NCBI GenBank assembly: GCA_020636495.1
Contig: JACJXQ010000008.1
Coordinates: 2,356,001-2,420,000, forward strand
Reading direction: 5' to 3'
Length of the DNA: 64,000 nucleotides
Source: Chitinophagales bacterium
GTDB lineage: Bacteria; Bacteroidota; Bacteroidia; Chitinophagales; Chitinophagaceae
This document shows positions 12,548 through 20,806 of the stretch, piece by piece; within the stretch, counting starts at the first letter, position 1, and each line of letters starts with the position of its first letter. The notes beneath the pieces are model-generated. The model was not told where the DNA came from, ran no database searches, and was given only the letters and a program-made list of their open reading frames with translations. The translations under genes were made by a program, and so were the position numbers.

Positions 12548-13192
12548 ATGGAGAAAAAAACTATTGGCATATTGGAGGATAACCACTCACTCAGGCAAAA
12601 TATCGAAAGGTACCTCACCGCTATGCAAAGCTATGATATAGCTTTCTCGCACCCGGGCATCGGGGCATTGACCAAAACAGAACCTGCACAACCTGACTAT
12701 ATATTGCTGGACGTGCACCTGAACGACAGCAACGGGCTGGAACACATCTCGGAAATGAAACAACGTTTCCCGGACACGTCGGTTATCATCATGACCGGCG
12801 ACAACAGCGACCAGCTTATTATGCAGGCGTTTGAGAATGGGGCGAGCGCCTATATCTACAAGCCATTTAAACTGGCTGAGATAACAGAGACCTTCAAAAA
12901 GCTGGAAACGGACGGCAGCTATATGCAGCCGGCAGTAGCCACCAAGCTTATAGGCATGTTGAAGAAACGGGATGTGATAGCCGAATTACAGGTACAGTTC
13001 GACCTGACGGAACGTGAAACGGAGATCATACGTTGCATGAAGGATGGATTGTCATACAAACAGATAGGCGAACGGCTGTTCATATCGCACCACACGGTGA
13101 ACCACCACCTGAAGAATGTATACCTGAAAATGGATGTTACTTCGAGAAATGAACTGGTAGCTACTTATTTCACGCAAAATAAAAATCATTAG
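12548..13192 (+). CDS. NarL/FixJ-type response regulator (receiver plus LuxR HTH)
   Basis: A 214-residue transcription factor. Receiver domain about 4-120: acidic pair E10/D11, phospho-acceptor D55 (YILLDVHLND), T83 and K105. C-terminal LuxR-type helix-turn-helix about 152-205 with LTERETEIIRCMKDGLSYKQ and HHTVNHHLKNVYLKM. It should bind DNA when phosphorylated. The frame is open from 12434, but the receiver domain begins right after the Met at 12548, which is the better start. The next gene, a histidine kinase, starts six bases after its stop, so the two are co-transcribed and the kinase is the likely phosphodonor. Its target genes are unknown. Confidence 0.93.
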   Translation: MEKKTIGILEDNHSLRQNIERYLTAMQSYDIAFSHPGIGALTKTEPAQPDYILLDVHLNDSNGLEHISEMKQRFPDTSVIIMTGDNSDQLIMQAFENGASAYIYKPFKLAEITETFKKLETDGSYMQPAVATKLIGMLKKRDVIAELQVQFDLTERETEIIRCMKDGLSYKQIGERLFISHHTVNHHLKNVYLKMDVTSRNELVATYFTQNKNH

Positions 13193-13197
13193 CAGGT

Positions 13198-15075
13198 ATG
13201 GTAAAGACGATGCAACTGGTTTTTAATACGTTCTCTTCAGGGCTGCTGGTAGAAAATACGGACAGGCAGATCATGTATGTGAATAAGAAGTTCCTCGAAA
13301 TTTTCGGCATTGATGCCAAACCCGAAGAGCTGGAAGGGATGGATTGCGCGGGAACAGCTAAAGACTTCATGCACCTGTTCAAACACCCCGACTTGTTTGT
13401 AGAGGACATAGAAGAGATACTGCAGGGAGGAAAAGAACAGAAAGACCAGGTAGAATTGGCGGACGGGCGTGTATTCGTACGTAAGTACTCTCCAATATAT
13501 GATGAAGGTAAGTTGCATAGCCATGTATGGAACTATGAGGAAGTAACGATACTGAAAGAAAAGGAAGATGAACTGCTGCATCAAAAAGAGTTCTTCCATA
13601 CTGTTCTCAACGAGATACCGGCCGACGTAGCCATATTCTCGCCACAGCACCGCTATATATACCTGAATAAAACGGCGATTAAAAGCGATGGGATACGTAA
13701 ATGGATGATAGGCAAAGATGATTATGAGTACGTAGAAATGAGAGGCCTGGACGTTTCTATTGCCGATGAGCGAAGAGCGAAATTCAATAAAGCTAAGGAC
13801 TCGCGCGAGGCAGTGTCCTGGATAACCGAACACCCCACCCCGGACGGAAAGAAAAATTATGTACTGCGCATATTCTATCCGTATATCAATCCGAAAGACG
13901 AAATGGAATTCATGATCGGCTATGGGGTGAACATTAACCAGCAAAAAGAAGGCGAACTGGCGGTAGCACTGGAAAAAGAACGCTTCCGCACACTGATAGA
14001 CACCCTCAACGATGGTGTATTCCAGATGACCTTTGATGCAAATGTTCAGTTCTGCAACCGGGCTTTCCTGAACCTGATGCACCTGGGAGAAATGGATATA
14101 AAAGGACAGTACCGCGCCGAGGTGATGGAAAACGTATATCCTGAAGACAGGAAACTTTTGTATGCCGCCTTCGATACCCTGAAAGACACGCACCTGCCTC
14201 AGCAGGGTGTCTTCCGCAGGCTGAACCCCGACACGGGAGATACAGCCCATATCGAATACTACATTTGGTGCAGGCGCACCGAAGCGGACGGTGAAGTGGT
14301 AGCAGGCCGGCTAAGTGATATCACGGAACGCACGCTACGCGAAGCGAATATGCAACGTCTTATCACCAAAGAAAAAGAACTCAATAACCTGAAGTCGCAC
14401 TTTATACATATCACCTCGCACGAGCTGCGTACGCCACTTTCAGTTATCATGTCGTCGGCGGAGATACTGGAGATGTGCGAGACCAGCGGCGAAGAGGTAG
14501 CAGCCATGATAGATACGCATGCCATGACATCGGGTATCGTTAAAGAAGTGAACCGCATTACAGACATACTGGACGAACTACTGATGGTAGGAAGGATAGA
14601 GAGTGGCAAGATAAAATTCGAACCGGTACAGGTTGATGTCAGGGAATATATACATAGCGTAGCGGGAGAAATGTTTATGCCGCATGCAGACGGGCGCAGC
14701 CTGCAGATACATATCGACGATGAGGTAAAGACCGCCTTCTTTGATAAGAGCCTGATGCGCCATGCTATTAACAACCTTGTGGGCAACGCATTTAAATACA
14801 GTCCTGGTAAAGAAGCGCCTGAACTGAGTTTATACAAGAGTAGCAACAACCTGGTAGTTGAGGTAAAAGACCACGGCATTGGTATACCACAGGAAGAACT
14901 GGATAACCTCTTCACCTCTTTTTATCGTGCCAGCAATGTGGGCAACATATCAGGTACAGGAATTGGCCTCATGGTGGTAGAACATGTAGCCAAAACACAT
15001 AACGGAACAATAACAGTAACAAGCAAACAAACGGAGGGCTCTGTATTTACCATGCAGATACCACTGAAAAAATAA
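13198..15075 (+). CDS. Cytosolic PAS-domain sensor histidine kinase
   Basis: A 625-residue kinase with no signal peptide or membrane segment. Three PAS-like regions are visible (about 5-115, 130-248 and 258-378); the second and third are followed by short helical linkers. HisKA begins near 398 with the H-box SHELRTP (H408). The HATPase region has an N-box (NNLVGNAFKYSP), G1 (DHGIGIP) and G2 (GTGIGLMVVEH). It should sense an internal signal, autophosphorylate on H408 and pass phosphate to the regulator upstream, the receiver protein downstream, or both. The ATG at 13198 lies six bases after the previous stop. The ligand cannot be told from the sequence. Confidence 0.93.
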   Translation: MVKTMQLVFNTFSSGLLVENTDRQIMYVNKKFLEIFGIDAKPEELEGMDCAGTAKDFMHLFKHPDLFVEDIEEILQGGKEQKDQVELADGRVFVRKYSPIYDEGKLHSHVWNYEEVTILKEKEDELLHQKEFFHTVLNEIPADVAIFSPQHRYIYLNKTAIKSDGIRKWMIGKDDYEYVEMRGLDVSIADERRAKFNKAKDSREAVSWITEHPTPDGKKNYVLRIFYPYINPKDEMEFMIGYGVNINQQKEGELAVALEKERFRTLIDTLNDGVFQMTFDANVQFCNRAFLNLMHLGEMDIKGQYRAEVMENVYPEDRKLLYAAFDTLKDTHLPQQGVFRRLNPDTGDTAHIEYYIWCRRTEADGEVVAGRLSDITERTLREANMQRLITKEKELNNLKSHFIHITSHELRTPLSVIMSSAEILEMCETSGEEVAAMIDTHAMTSGIVKEVNRITDILDELLMVGRIESGKIKFEPVQVDVREYIHSVAGEMFMPHADGRSLQIHIDDEVKTAFFDKSLMRHAINNLVGNAFKYSPGKEAPELSLYKSSNNLVVEVKDHGIGIPQEELDNLFTSFYRASNVGNISGTGIGLMVVEHVAKTHNGTITVTSKQTEGSVFTMQIPLKK

Positions 15076-15088
15076 GGAGATAAGAAAC

Positions 15089-15463
15089 ATGTCTAAACAA
15101 AAAGTATTAATAATTGAAGACGATCCCGGCATAGCCAGCATGCTCAGATCTATTATGCTGATAGCAGGGGTGCAGGCAATTCATGCGGACTCCGGTAAAA
15201 AAGGACTGGAACTACTAGGCACTGAAAATATCGGCATGATCATTTGCGACATTATGTTGCCAGACATTATTGGCTATGACATACTGAAGCAGGTAAGAGC
15301 AGAACAGGAAACACATATACCCTTTGTATTCCTCACTGCCTTTGCCGATCCCGCAGATGTACAACGCGGGCTCAATGCCGGTGCAGACAGGTACCTGACC
15401 AAGCCTTTTGCGGCAAGCACATTGCTGAAAGCTATTAAAGAATTGATGCCTGTAACTGCTTAA
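15089..15463 (+). CDS. Stand-alone response regulator receiver protein
   Basis: 124 residues forming one receiver domain: acidic pair D11/D12, phospho-acceptor D54 (IICDIMLPD), T83 and K105 (TKPF). There is no output domain, as in CheY or Spo0F-type proteins, so it may act by protein contact, as a phosphate sink, or as a relay step. It starts 13 bases after the histidine kinase stop and probably belongs to the same operon. Its last 29 bases overlap the end of the convergent methyltransferase gene. Confidence 0.92.
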   Translation: MSKQKVLIIEDDPGIASMLRSIMLIAGVQAIHADSGKKGLELLGTENIGMIICDIMLPDIIGYDILKQVRAEQETHIPFVFLTAFADPADVQRGLNAGADRYLTKPFAASTLLKAIKELMPVTA

Positions 15464-16253
15464 CGGCCATAAGGCTGTACATCATAGGTATTTTACCACC
15501 TATACCTTTTATCTGCCATTTGCCGGGTTCCACCTGCTCTGTATTAGCAAAGCAATTGCATGGTGAATAATCATACTCTCTGACCTGTTCTATAGACAAC
15601 CCGGCATTGATAAGGCTCTGCAGCACATCACTCATAGCATGGTTCCACCCTATCTCCTCCATCTGCATATCGGCATTTCGGTCGGCATAGGTCCCTTGCT
15701 CGTTCTCTATAATAGGCGCTAAGTTAAAGTAAGAATATTGAATATGACTGAAACCGCTATCATACATCCATACTACCGGGTGAAATTCTACAAACACCAA
15801 CCACCCACCGGGTTTCAGCATTTTTGCCACGACATCTGCCCAGCGTTGCATATCCGGCAGCCAGCCTATCACGCCATAGCTGGCAAACACAATATCAAAT
15901 TGCTCCCGGACATTTTCTGGAACGGCATAAGTATCGCTGCGTACAAAACGGGCATCAAGTTTCAGTTCATCGTTCAGCTTTTGCGCGTAGGCAATGGCTT
16001 CGTCAGAAATATCAGTACCTGTTACCCGCGCTCCCATCCTGGCCAGCGAAAGGCTGTCCTGACCGAAATGGCATTGCAGGTGAAGTATGTCCTTACCACG
16101 AACATCGCCCAACAAGGCCAGTTCAGGCTCTTTCAACGAAGTAACGCCTTTCAGCCACCCTTCCATATCGTAAAACTCCGAACCTGTATGGTGTTTGGTC
16201 TTCTCGTTCCAGAGTGCGCGATTTATCTCAAAGTATTCCTGTTCTGTACTCAT
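15435..16253 (-). CDS. Class I SAM-dependent methyltransferase
   Basis: A 272-residue enzyme with a Rossmann methyltransferase fold. Motif I is ILHLQCHFGQDSLSLARMG (about 70-88), with an acidic TGTDIS at the end of strand 2 (about 94) and DIVFASYGVIGWL as the later core strand. The N-terminal ALWNEKTKHHTGSEFYD segment and the EFHP/SHIQYSYFN region resemble Methyltransf_25/11-type small-molecule methyltransferases. The substrate is unknown. It is transcribed against the receiver gene and their ends overlap by 29 bp. There is no obvious intrinsic terminator between them. Confidence 0.88.
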   Translation of the reverse strand: MSTEQEYFEINRALWNEKTKHHTGSEFYDMEGWLKGVTSLKEPELALLGDVRGKDILHLQCHFGQDSLSLARMGARVTGTDISDEAIAYAQKLNDELKLDARFVRSDTYAVPENVREQFDIVFASYGVIGWLPDMQRWADVVAKMLKPGGWLVFVEFHPVVWMYDSGFSHIQYSYFNLAPIIENEQGTYADRNADMQMEEIGWNHAMSDVLQSLINAGLSIEQVREYDYSPCNCFANTEQVEPGKWQIKGIGGKIPMMYSLMAVKQLQASIL

Positions 16254-16349
16254 GATAACTTTTCTTCTATACTTGATTTTGCTGTAAAATACCGAATAAC
16301 CAACCGAAACTCATTATTTTGCAACCATATAAAAGTCAAAAAACAACAA

Positions 16350-16904
16350 ATGGATAGTTTCTTAGGCACTTTTCTTGAAATATTGAAGTACACATTGCCC
16401 GCCCTTATCATGCTGATGGTCACTTATATGATCGTCAGTAAGTTCCTTACGGAGCAGACCACCCGCAAGCAGTTGGCACTATTCCACGAAACGCAGAACA
16501 TTACCATACCCATGCGCCTGCAGGCATATGAGCGGCTTACACTCTATGTAGAACGTATCAAACCACGCAATCTATTGAACAGGGTGTACCAGAAAGATAT
16601 GAATGTAGCCGTATATGAAGCTATGCTGGTACAGACCATCAAAGCCGAATATGACCATAACCTGGCACAGCAGATATATGTCTCCCGCCTTGTATGGCAA
16701 ACAGTAAGTGGTGTAAAAGAGCAGGAAATAAACATCATCAATACCATGGCCCGCAGGCTGAATCCCGAAGCACCGGCCAAAGAATTACATAAAGCACTGA
16801 TGGAGTATATTCTGAGTGACGAAGGCGAACAACCTACTGATGTAGCATTACAGATCATTACTGACGAATCCAGGCGTATTCTGACACACGGGCCACAGGC
16901 ATAA
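16350..16904 (+). CDS. Conserved membrane-anchored protein upstream of acyl-CoA mutase (DUF7935-like)
   Basis: The real gene is the 184-residue part from the ATG at 16350; the longer open frame upstream is antisense to the methyltransferase. One hydrophobic segment (about residues 8-30, YTLPALIMLMVTYMIVSKFL) anchors the N-terminus. The rest is a soluble, mainly helical domain (RLQAYERLTLYVERIKP..., then NIINTMARRLNP). It resembles a small Bacteroidota family that often sits before methylmalonyl-CoA mutase genes; I recall it as DUF7935, without being able to check. The mutase gene starts 20 bases downstream, so they are probably one operon. Function is unknown. Confidence 0.75.
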   Translation: MDSFLGTFLEILKYTLPALIMLMVTYMIVSKFLTEQTTRKQLALFHETQNITIPMRLQAYERLTLYVERIKPRNLLNRVYQKDMNVAVYEAMLVQTIKAEYDHNLAQQIYVSRLVWQTVSGVKEQEINIINTMARRLNPEAPAKELHKALMEYILSDEGEQPTDVALQIITDESRRILTHGPQA

Positions 16905-16923
16905 CTTTCAAAACACAGGAATA

Positions 16924-18477
16924 GTGAGCGATAAACAATTCAAGACCGATTCAGGCATAGAGATAAAAGAAGTATATACAGAACCCGTAGAGATGACGGA
17001 ACTGCCGGGCGAATATCCCTATACCCGTGGTGTACATGCATCTATGTACCGCGACAGGTTATGGACCATGCGCCAATATGCAGGTTTCAGCACGGCTGAG
17101 GAATCAAACAAGCGCTACCACTTCCTGCTTAGCCAGGGAGTTATGGGACTGTCTGTCGCTTTCGACCTGCCTACACAGATCGGCTATGATTCTGACAGCG
17201 AGATGGCGGAAGGCGAAGTAGGTAAAGTAGGCGTGGCTATTGACTCTCTGGAAGATATGGAGATACTCTTCAAAGGCATTAAGCTACAGGACATCTCCAC
17301 CTCTATGACCATAAATGCAACCGGTTTTATCCTGCTATCATTATACATAGCACTGGCAAAGAAACAAGGCGCCGACATTAAAAAGATATCCGGCACTATA
17401 CAGAACGACATATTGAAAGAATACGCGGCACGTGGCACATATATCTATCCGCCCAAGCAATCCATGCGTATCATAACAGATATATTTGAATATTGCAGCA
17501 AAGAAGTACCCAAGTGGAACACTATTTCCATTTCAGGTTATCACATTCGTGAGGCTGGTTCTACCGCTGTACAAGAGCTGGCCTTTACATTGGCTAATGG
17601 TAAAGCATACCTGAAAGCCGCTATTGAAAAAGGACTGGATATTAATGTATTTGCCAAACGTCTTTCTTTCTTCTTCAATGCACATAACAACCTTTTTGAA
17701 GAGGTAGCTAAGTTCAGGGCTGCCAGACGTATGTGGGCCAAAATAACCAAAGACCTTGGCGCAACAGACCCCAAAGCACAGATGCTGCGTTTCCACACAC
17801 AAACAGGAGGTAGTACGCTTACCGCACAACAACCCAAGAATAATATCGTACGTGTTTCTTTACAGGCGCTGAGTGCTGTTCTGGGCGGAACACAGTCACT
17901 ACATACCAATGGTTACGACGAGGCTTTATCTCTGCCTACCGAAGAGGCGGCAAGTATCGCATTGCGTACCCAGCAGGTAATAGCCTTTGAAAGTGGTGTA
18001 ACGGAAACCGTAGACCCATTGGCAGGCTCATATTTTGTCGAGAACCTGACCAACGAGGTAGAAGCCGAAGCATGGAAACTGATAGACAAAATAGACGTTA
18101 TGGGCGGTGCGGTAAAAGCTATTGAGCAACGTTTTGTACAGGAAGAAATAGCACGTTCATCATACCAGTACACCCAGGACATTGAATCCGGTACCAAACC
18201 CATTATCGGTGTCAACAAATTCGTAACTAAAGAGGCCGAAAAACCACCTGTATTCAGGATTGATGACTCTATTCGCAAAGTACAGTCTGAAAAGCTGAAC
18301 GCACTACGCGCCAAACGTGATAATGACAAAGTACAGCAATGCCTGTCAGCTATAAAAGATGCAGCTATTGGCACAGAAAATCTCATGCCTTTAGTCATAG
18401 ATGCAGTAGAGAACCTTTGTACACTCGGCGAAATATCTGACACACTCCGCAGTGTTTGGGGCGAATATAAAGGCTAA
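16924..18477 (+). CDS. Methylmalonyl-CoA mutase family protein, large (catalytic) chain without B12 domain
   Basis: 517 residues forming the TIM-barrel catalytic part of an adenosylcobalamin-dependent acyl-CoA mutase. Family landmarks are RLWTMRQYAGFSTAEESN, GLSVAFDLPTQIGYDSD, GTIQNDILKEY, SISGYHIREAGST and LHTNGYDEALSLPTE. The C-terminal cobalamin-binding domain (DxHxxG) is missing, so a separate small subunit must provide it; none is in this window. The Arg of the substrate site is kept (AARGTYIYPP), as in methylmalonyl-CoA mutase and unlike isobutyryl-CoA mutase, which has Gln. The position of the key Tyr (GPYATMY in known mutases) reads GVHASMY. Start is GTG at 16924; the stop interlocks with that of the convergent gene. 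Confidence 0.9.
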   Translation: MSDKQFKTDSGIEIKEVYTEPVEMTELPGEYPYTRGVHASMYRDRLWTMRQYAGFSTAEESNKRYHFLLSQGVMGLSVAFDLPTQIGYDSDSEMAEGEVGKVGVAIDSLEDMEILFKGIKLQDISTSMTINATGFILLSLYIALAKKQGADIKKISGTIQNDILKEYAARGTYIYPPKQSMRIITDIFEYCSKEVPKWNTISISGYHIREAGSTAVQELAFTLANGKAYLKAAIEKGLDINVFAKRLSFFFNAHNNLFEEVAKFRAARRMWAKITKDLGATDPKAQMLRFHTQTGGSTLTAQQPKNNIVRVSLQALSAVLGGTQSLHTNGYDEALSLPTEEAASIALRTQQVIAFESGVTETVDPLAGSYFVENLTNEVEAEAWKLIDKIDVMGGAVKAIEQRFVQEEIARSSYQYTQDIESGTKPIIGVNKFVTKEAEKPPVFRIDDSIRKVQSEKLNALRAKRDNDKVQQCLSAIKDAAIGTENLMPLVIDAVENLCTLGEISDTLRSVWGEYKG

Positions 18478-19559
18478 GGGATAGGTAGCTTTTTACTCCT
18501 GCGCAAGGTGTCGTTCTGCTCCCATGCCCAGGCGGTAATTACAGAGCGGTTATAACTACCTATGCCCTCTTTTTGCTGCAGCATCTTCAGGTAAGTATCA
18601 TACAGACCTGTGCTGTACTTGCCAAGGTCGCCTTTATAGCGTTCACGTATCTGGTGCAAAGTATCCAGGTGGTGTAATGTCAATGGATTGAGTATGGCTT
18701 TCATTTCATCTGCCAGTACAGAGTCCCTGCGCCTTAGTCTGCCATGATTGTACAGCCACATATTGAGATAAGCAGAATACCGGAAAGTAGTATCTTCTGA
18801 CTCTACGCTTATAGTGTAGGCCAGCAGGTTAGCATCATCTTCAGCAGCTATGCCAGCCTGGTGAGCCATTTCATGCAGTACAACAAACGGCAGCATAAAA
18901 GGAGGCAGGAACCGATTCACCTGCGCCTCGCCTGTTATGGGGTTATAATAACCTTGTATACCCAGGTGCTGCATGAGGTAGCCATATACCGATGGCTTGA
19001 TATTCAGTCCATGCAACCTTGCTTTACAATCTGTATATTCCTTGTAATAATGCATAGCATCTTTGCGCACCTTCATAAAATACAATGGCTGGTAGCTTCC
19101 TGCATACTCATTAAGCTTCATGCTAAGAAAACGGTCATATGCCAGCTCTGTCGAATCATCATTCCACTCAGAAACGTCCATATGCCAGTAGTTGGTCAGC
19201 GATGGTTTGTAATAGTTGCCACCCCAGCCCAGCAGGAACAGCAAGTACACACTCGCTGCAAATATGATCGTATTGAGTATTGAATGCGTGAGCTTATGCA
19301 CATTACTTCGTACTGTCAACAGGTAATACAACCATTTGAAGGGTAAAATCACCAGGAACAGCCCTAAAACAAAGTAAAAAAGGTCGCCGAAACTGAGCTG
19401 CGACCAGCCAAATATAATATTACGTACCGACTGGAAAGGAACGAATATATAATCAGCGTATATAATGGTCCAGTTGGGCCTGTATGGCAATACCACCTGC
19501 ACTAATGTCAGCAGAAATACGATCACACACAACCCGATTAGCTTTTTCTTATACTGCAT
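18474..19559 (-). CDS. DUF3810 domain membrane protein with HExxH motif
   Basis: 361 residues with three N-terminal membrane segments (about 8-25, 58-82 and 95-113) and then a soluble, probably extracytoplasmic domain. HEMAH at 229-233 with E240 (AAEDDANLLAY) is a zinc-metalloprotease signature, so it may be a membrane-bound peptidase. The substrate is unknown. Overall it matches the DUF3810 family found in Bacteroidota and Firmicutes. Its TAG stop overlaps the TAA of the mutase gene on the other strand by two bases. Confidence 0.88.
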   Translation of the reverse strand: MQYKKKLIGLCVIVFLLTLVQVVLPYRPNWTIIYADYIFVPFQSVRNIIFGWSQLSFGDLFYFVLGLFLVILPFKWLYYLLTVRSNVHKLTHSILNTIIFAASVYLLFLLGWGGNYYKPSLTNYWHMDVSEWNDDSTELAYDRFLSMKLNEYAGSYQPLYFMKVRKDAMHYYKEYTDCKARLHGLNIKPSVYGYLMQHLGIQGYYNPITGEAQVNRFLPPFMLPFVVLHEMAHQAGIAAEDDANLLAYTISVESEDTTFRYSAYLNMWLYNHGRLRRRDSVLADEMKAILNPLTLHHLDTLHQIRERYKGDLGKYSTGLYDTYLKMLQQKEGIGSYNRSVITAWAWEQNDTLRRSKKLPIP

Positions 19560-19651
19560 ACAGTTTTTACAATAGCCTCATTTACAGTCCGCAAAATTTA
19601 TATCAATATATTTGCCAGACTTATTCTAAGTTATTGATTAAAGTAATATAA

Positions 19652-20707
19652 ATGAACCGTGGTAAAAACATTTTGGGATCAGGGGTATTAGTGATAGGTA
19701 TGGCTGCAATGCTCTCCGCTTGCAAGGATAAAACTGAAGCACCCAAAGGTGGTGGCAAACCACGTGGTCTGTCGGCCATAGGATATGTAGTAGCTCCGGC
19801 TTCCTTCTCCGACCTCTATATCGCCAGCGGCTCACTATTGCCAAACGAAGAAATAAACATTCTGCCTGAAGTATCCGGCCGCGTTACAGGTATACACTTC
19901 AATGAAGGTTCTGCTGTAGCACAAGGCCAACTATTGGTGCAATTGTATGATGAAGAAATAAAAGCGCAATTGCAAAAGCTTAAAGCTCAGCGCGAGTTGC
20001 AACTAAAGACACAACAACGTCAAAAGTCACTGGTAGATATTGGCGGTATCAGCCGGCAGGAGTATGAGACAACGCAAACACAGGTGCAGTCCATTGAAGC
20101 AGATATCGCATATGCGGAAGCGCAACTACGTGCCACCAAAATAATCGCACCCTTTTCAGGCAATATCGGCATACGCAACATCAGTGTAGGTGCCGTGGTT
20201 ACCCCTTCCACTATCATCACTACCTTGCAACAGACACATCCGTTAAAAATGGATTTCAACGTACCTGACCAATATAGGAATTCGGTAAAAAATGGCAAAA
20301 AGGTACTTTTCTCTGTCAATGGTATGCAAGACACTTTAACGGGCACAATCACAGCTGTAGATCCGGGTGCTGATGCCGTTACACGTACTATACGCGTAAG
20401 GGCATCTGTTCCTAACCATGATAAGAAACTCGTAGCCGGCTCATTCGCACGTATATTGGTGCCGTTGCAAAGCGATAGTAACGCCATTATGGTACCGTCA
20501 CAATCTGTGATACCTACTACCAAAGACAAACTGGTAGCCGTAGTACGCAATGGCAAAGCCGACATGGTAAAAGTAATACTGGGCGCACGTACGGAAGATA
20601 AGGTTGAGATTCTCAACGGATTGAGCAAAGGCGACACTATCCTGACGACAGGCATCATGCAGGTAAAACAAGGTATGGATGTGACCATTACAGGGCTAGA
20701 CAAATAA
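19652..20707 (+). CDS. RND efflux periplasmic adaptor subunit (membrane fusion protein)
   Basis: 351 residues with a lipoprotein-type signal (lipobox LSAC, Cys24), then the usual adaptor layout: lipoyl half (NILPEVSGRVTGIHFNEGSAVAQGQLLVQL), alpha-hairpin (about 110-150), second lipoyl half (ATKIIAPFSGNIGIRNISVGAVV), beta-barrel (LKMDFNVPDQYRNSV...) and membrane-proximal domain. Such proteins link an RND pump to an outer-membrane channel. Here no pump or channel gene follows; the next gene is ispH. The partner must lie elsewhere, or the gene has been separated from its operon. A TATATTTG box (19607-19614) upstream may be its -7 element. Confidence 0.9.
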   Translation: MNRGKNILGSGVLVIGMAAMLSACKDKTEAPKGGGKPRGLSAIGYVVAPASFSDLYIASGSLLPNEEINILPEVSGRVTGIHFNEGSAVAQGQLLVQLYDEEIKAQLQKLKAQRELQLKTQQRQKSLVDIGGISRQEYETTQTQVQSIEADIAYAEAQLRATKIIAPFSGNIGIRNISVGAVVTPSTIITTLQQTHPLKMDFNVPDQYRNSVKNGKKVLFSVNGMQDTLTGTITAVDPGADAVTRTIRVRASVPNHDKKLVAGSFARILVPLQSDSNAIMVPSQSVIPTTKDKLVAVVRNGKADMVKVILGARTEDKVEILNGLSKGDTILTTGIMQVKQGMDVTITGLDK

Positions 20708-20806
20708 GCATTTACATCTTTGGACTATCTCTGTATGAGCCGTGGGTTTATATTAACATTTCATACTTATCAGAGCCTTGCTTTTTAGTTAACTTTACGC
20801 CCGGTT

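Noticed and set aside
13237..14250. 337-codon minus-strand frame
   Set aside because: Antisense to the PAS and linker parts of the histidine kinase; no recognisable domain and no promoter.
15738..16349. N-terminal extension of the membrane protein gene at 16350
   Set aside because: These codons are antisense to the methyltransferase gene. The hydrophobic segment and family resemblance begin at the ATG at 16350.
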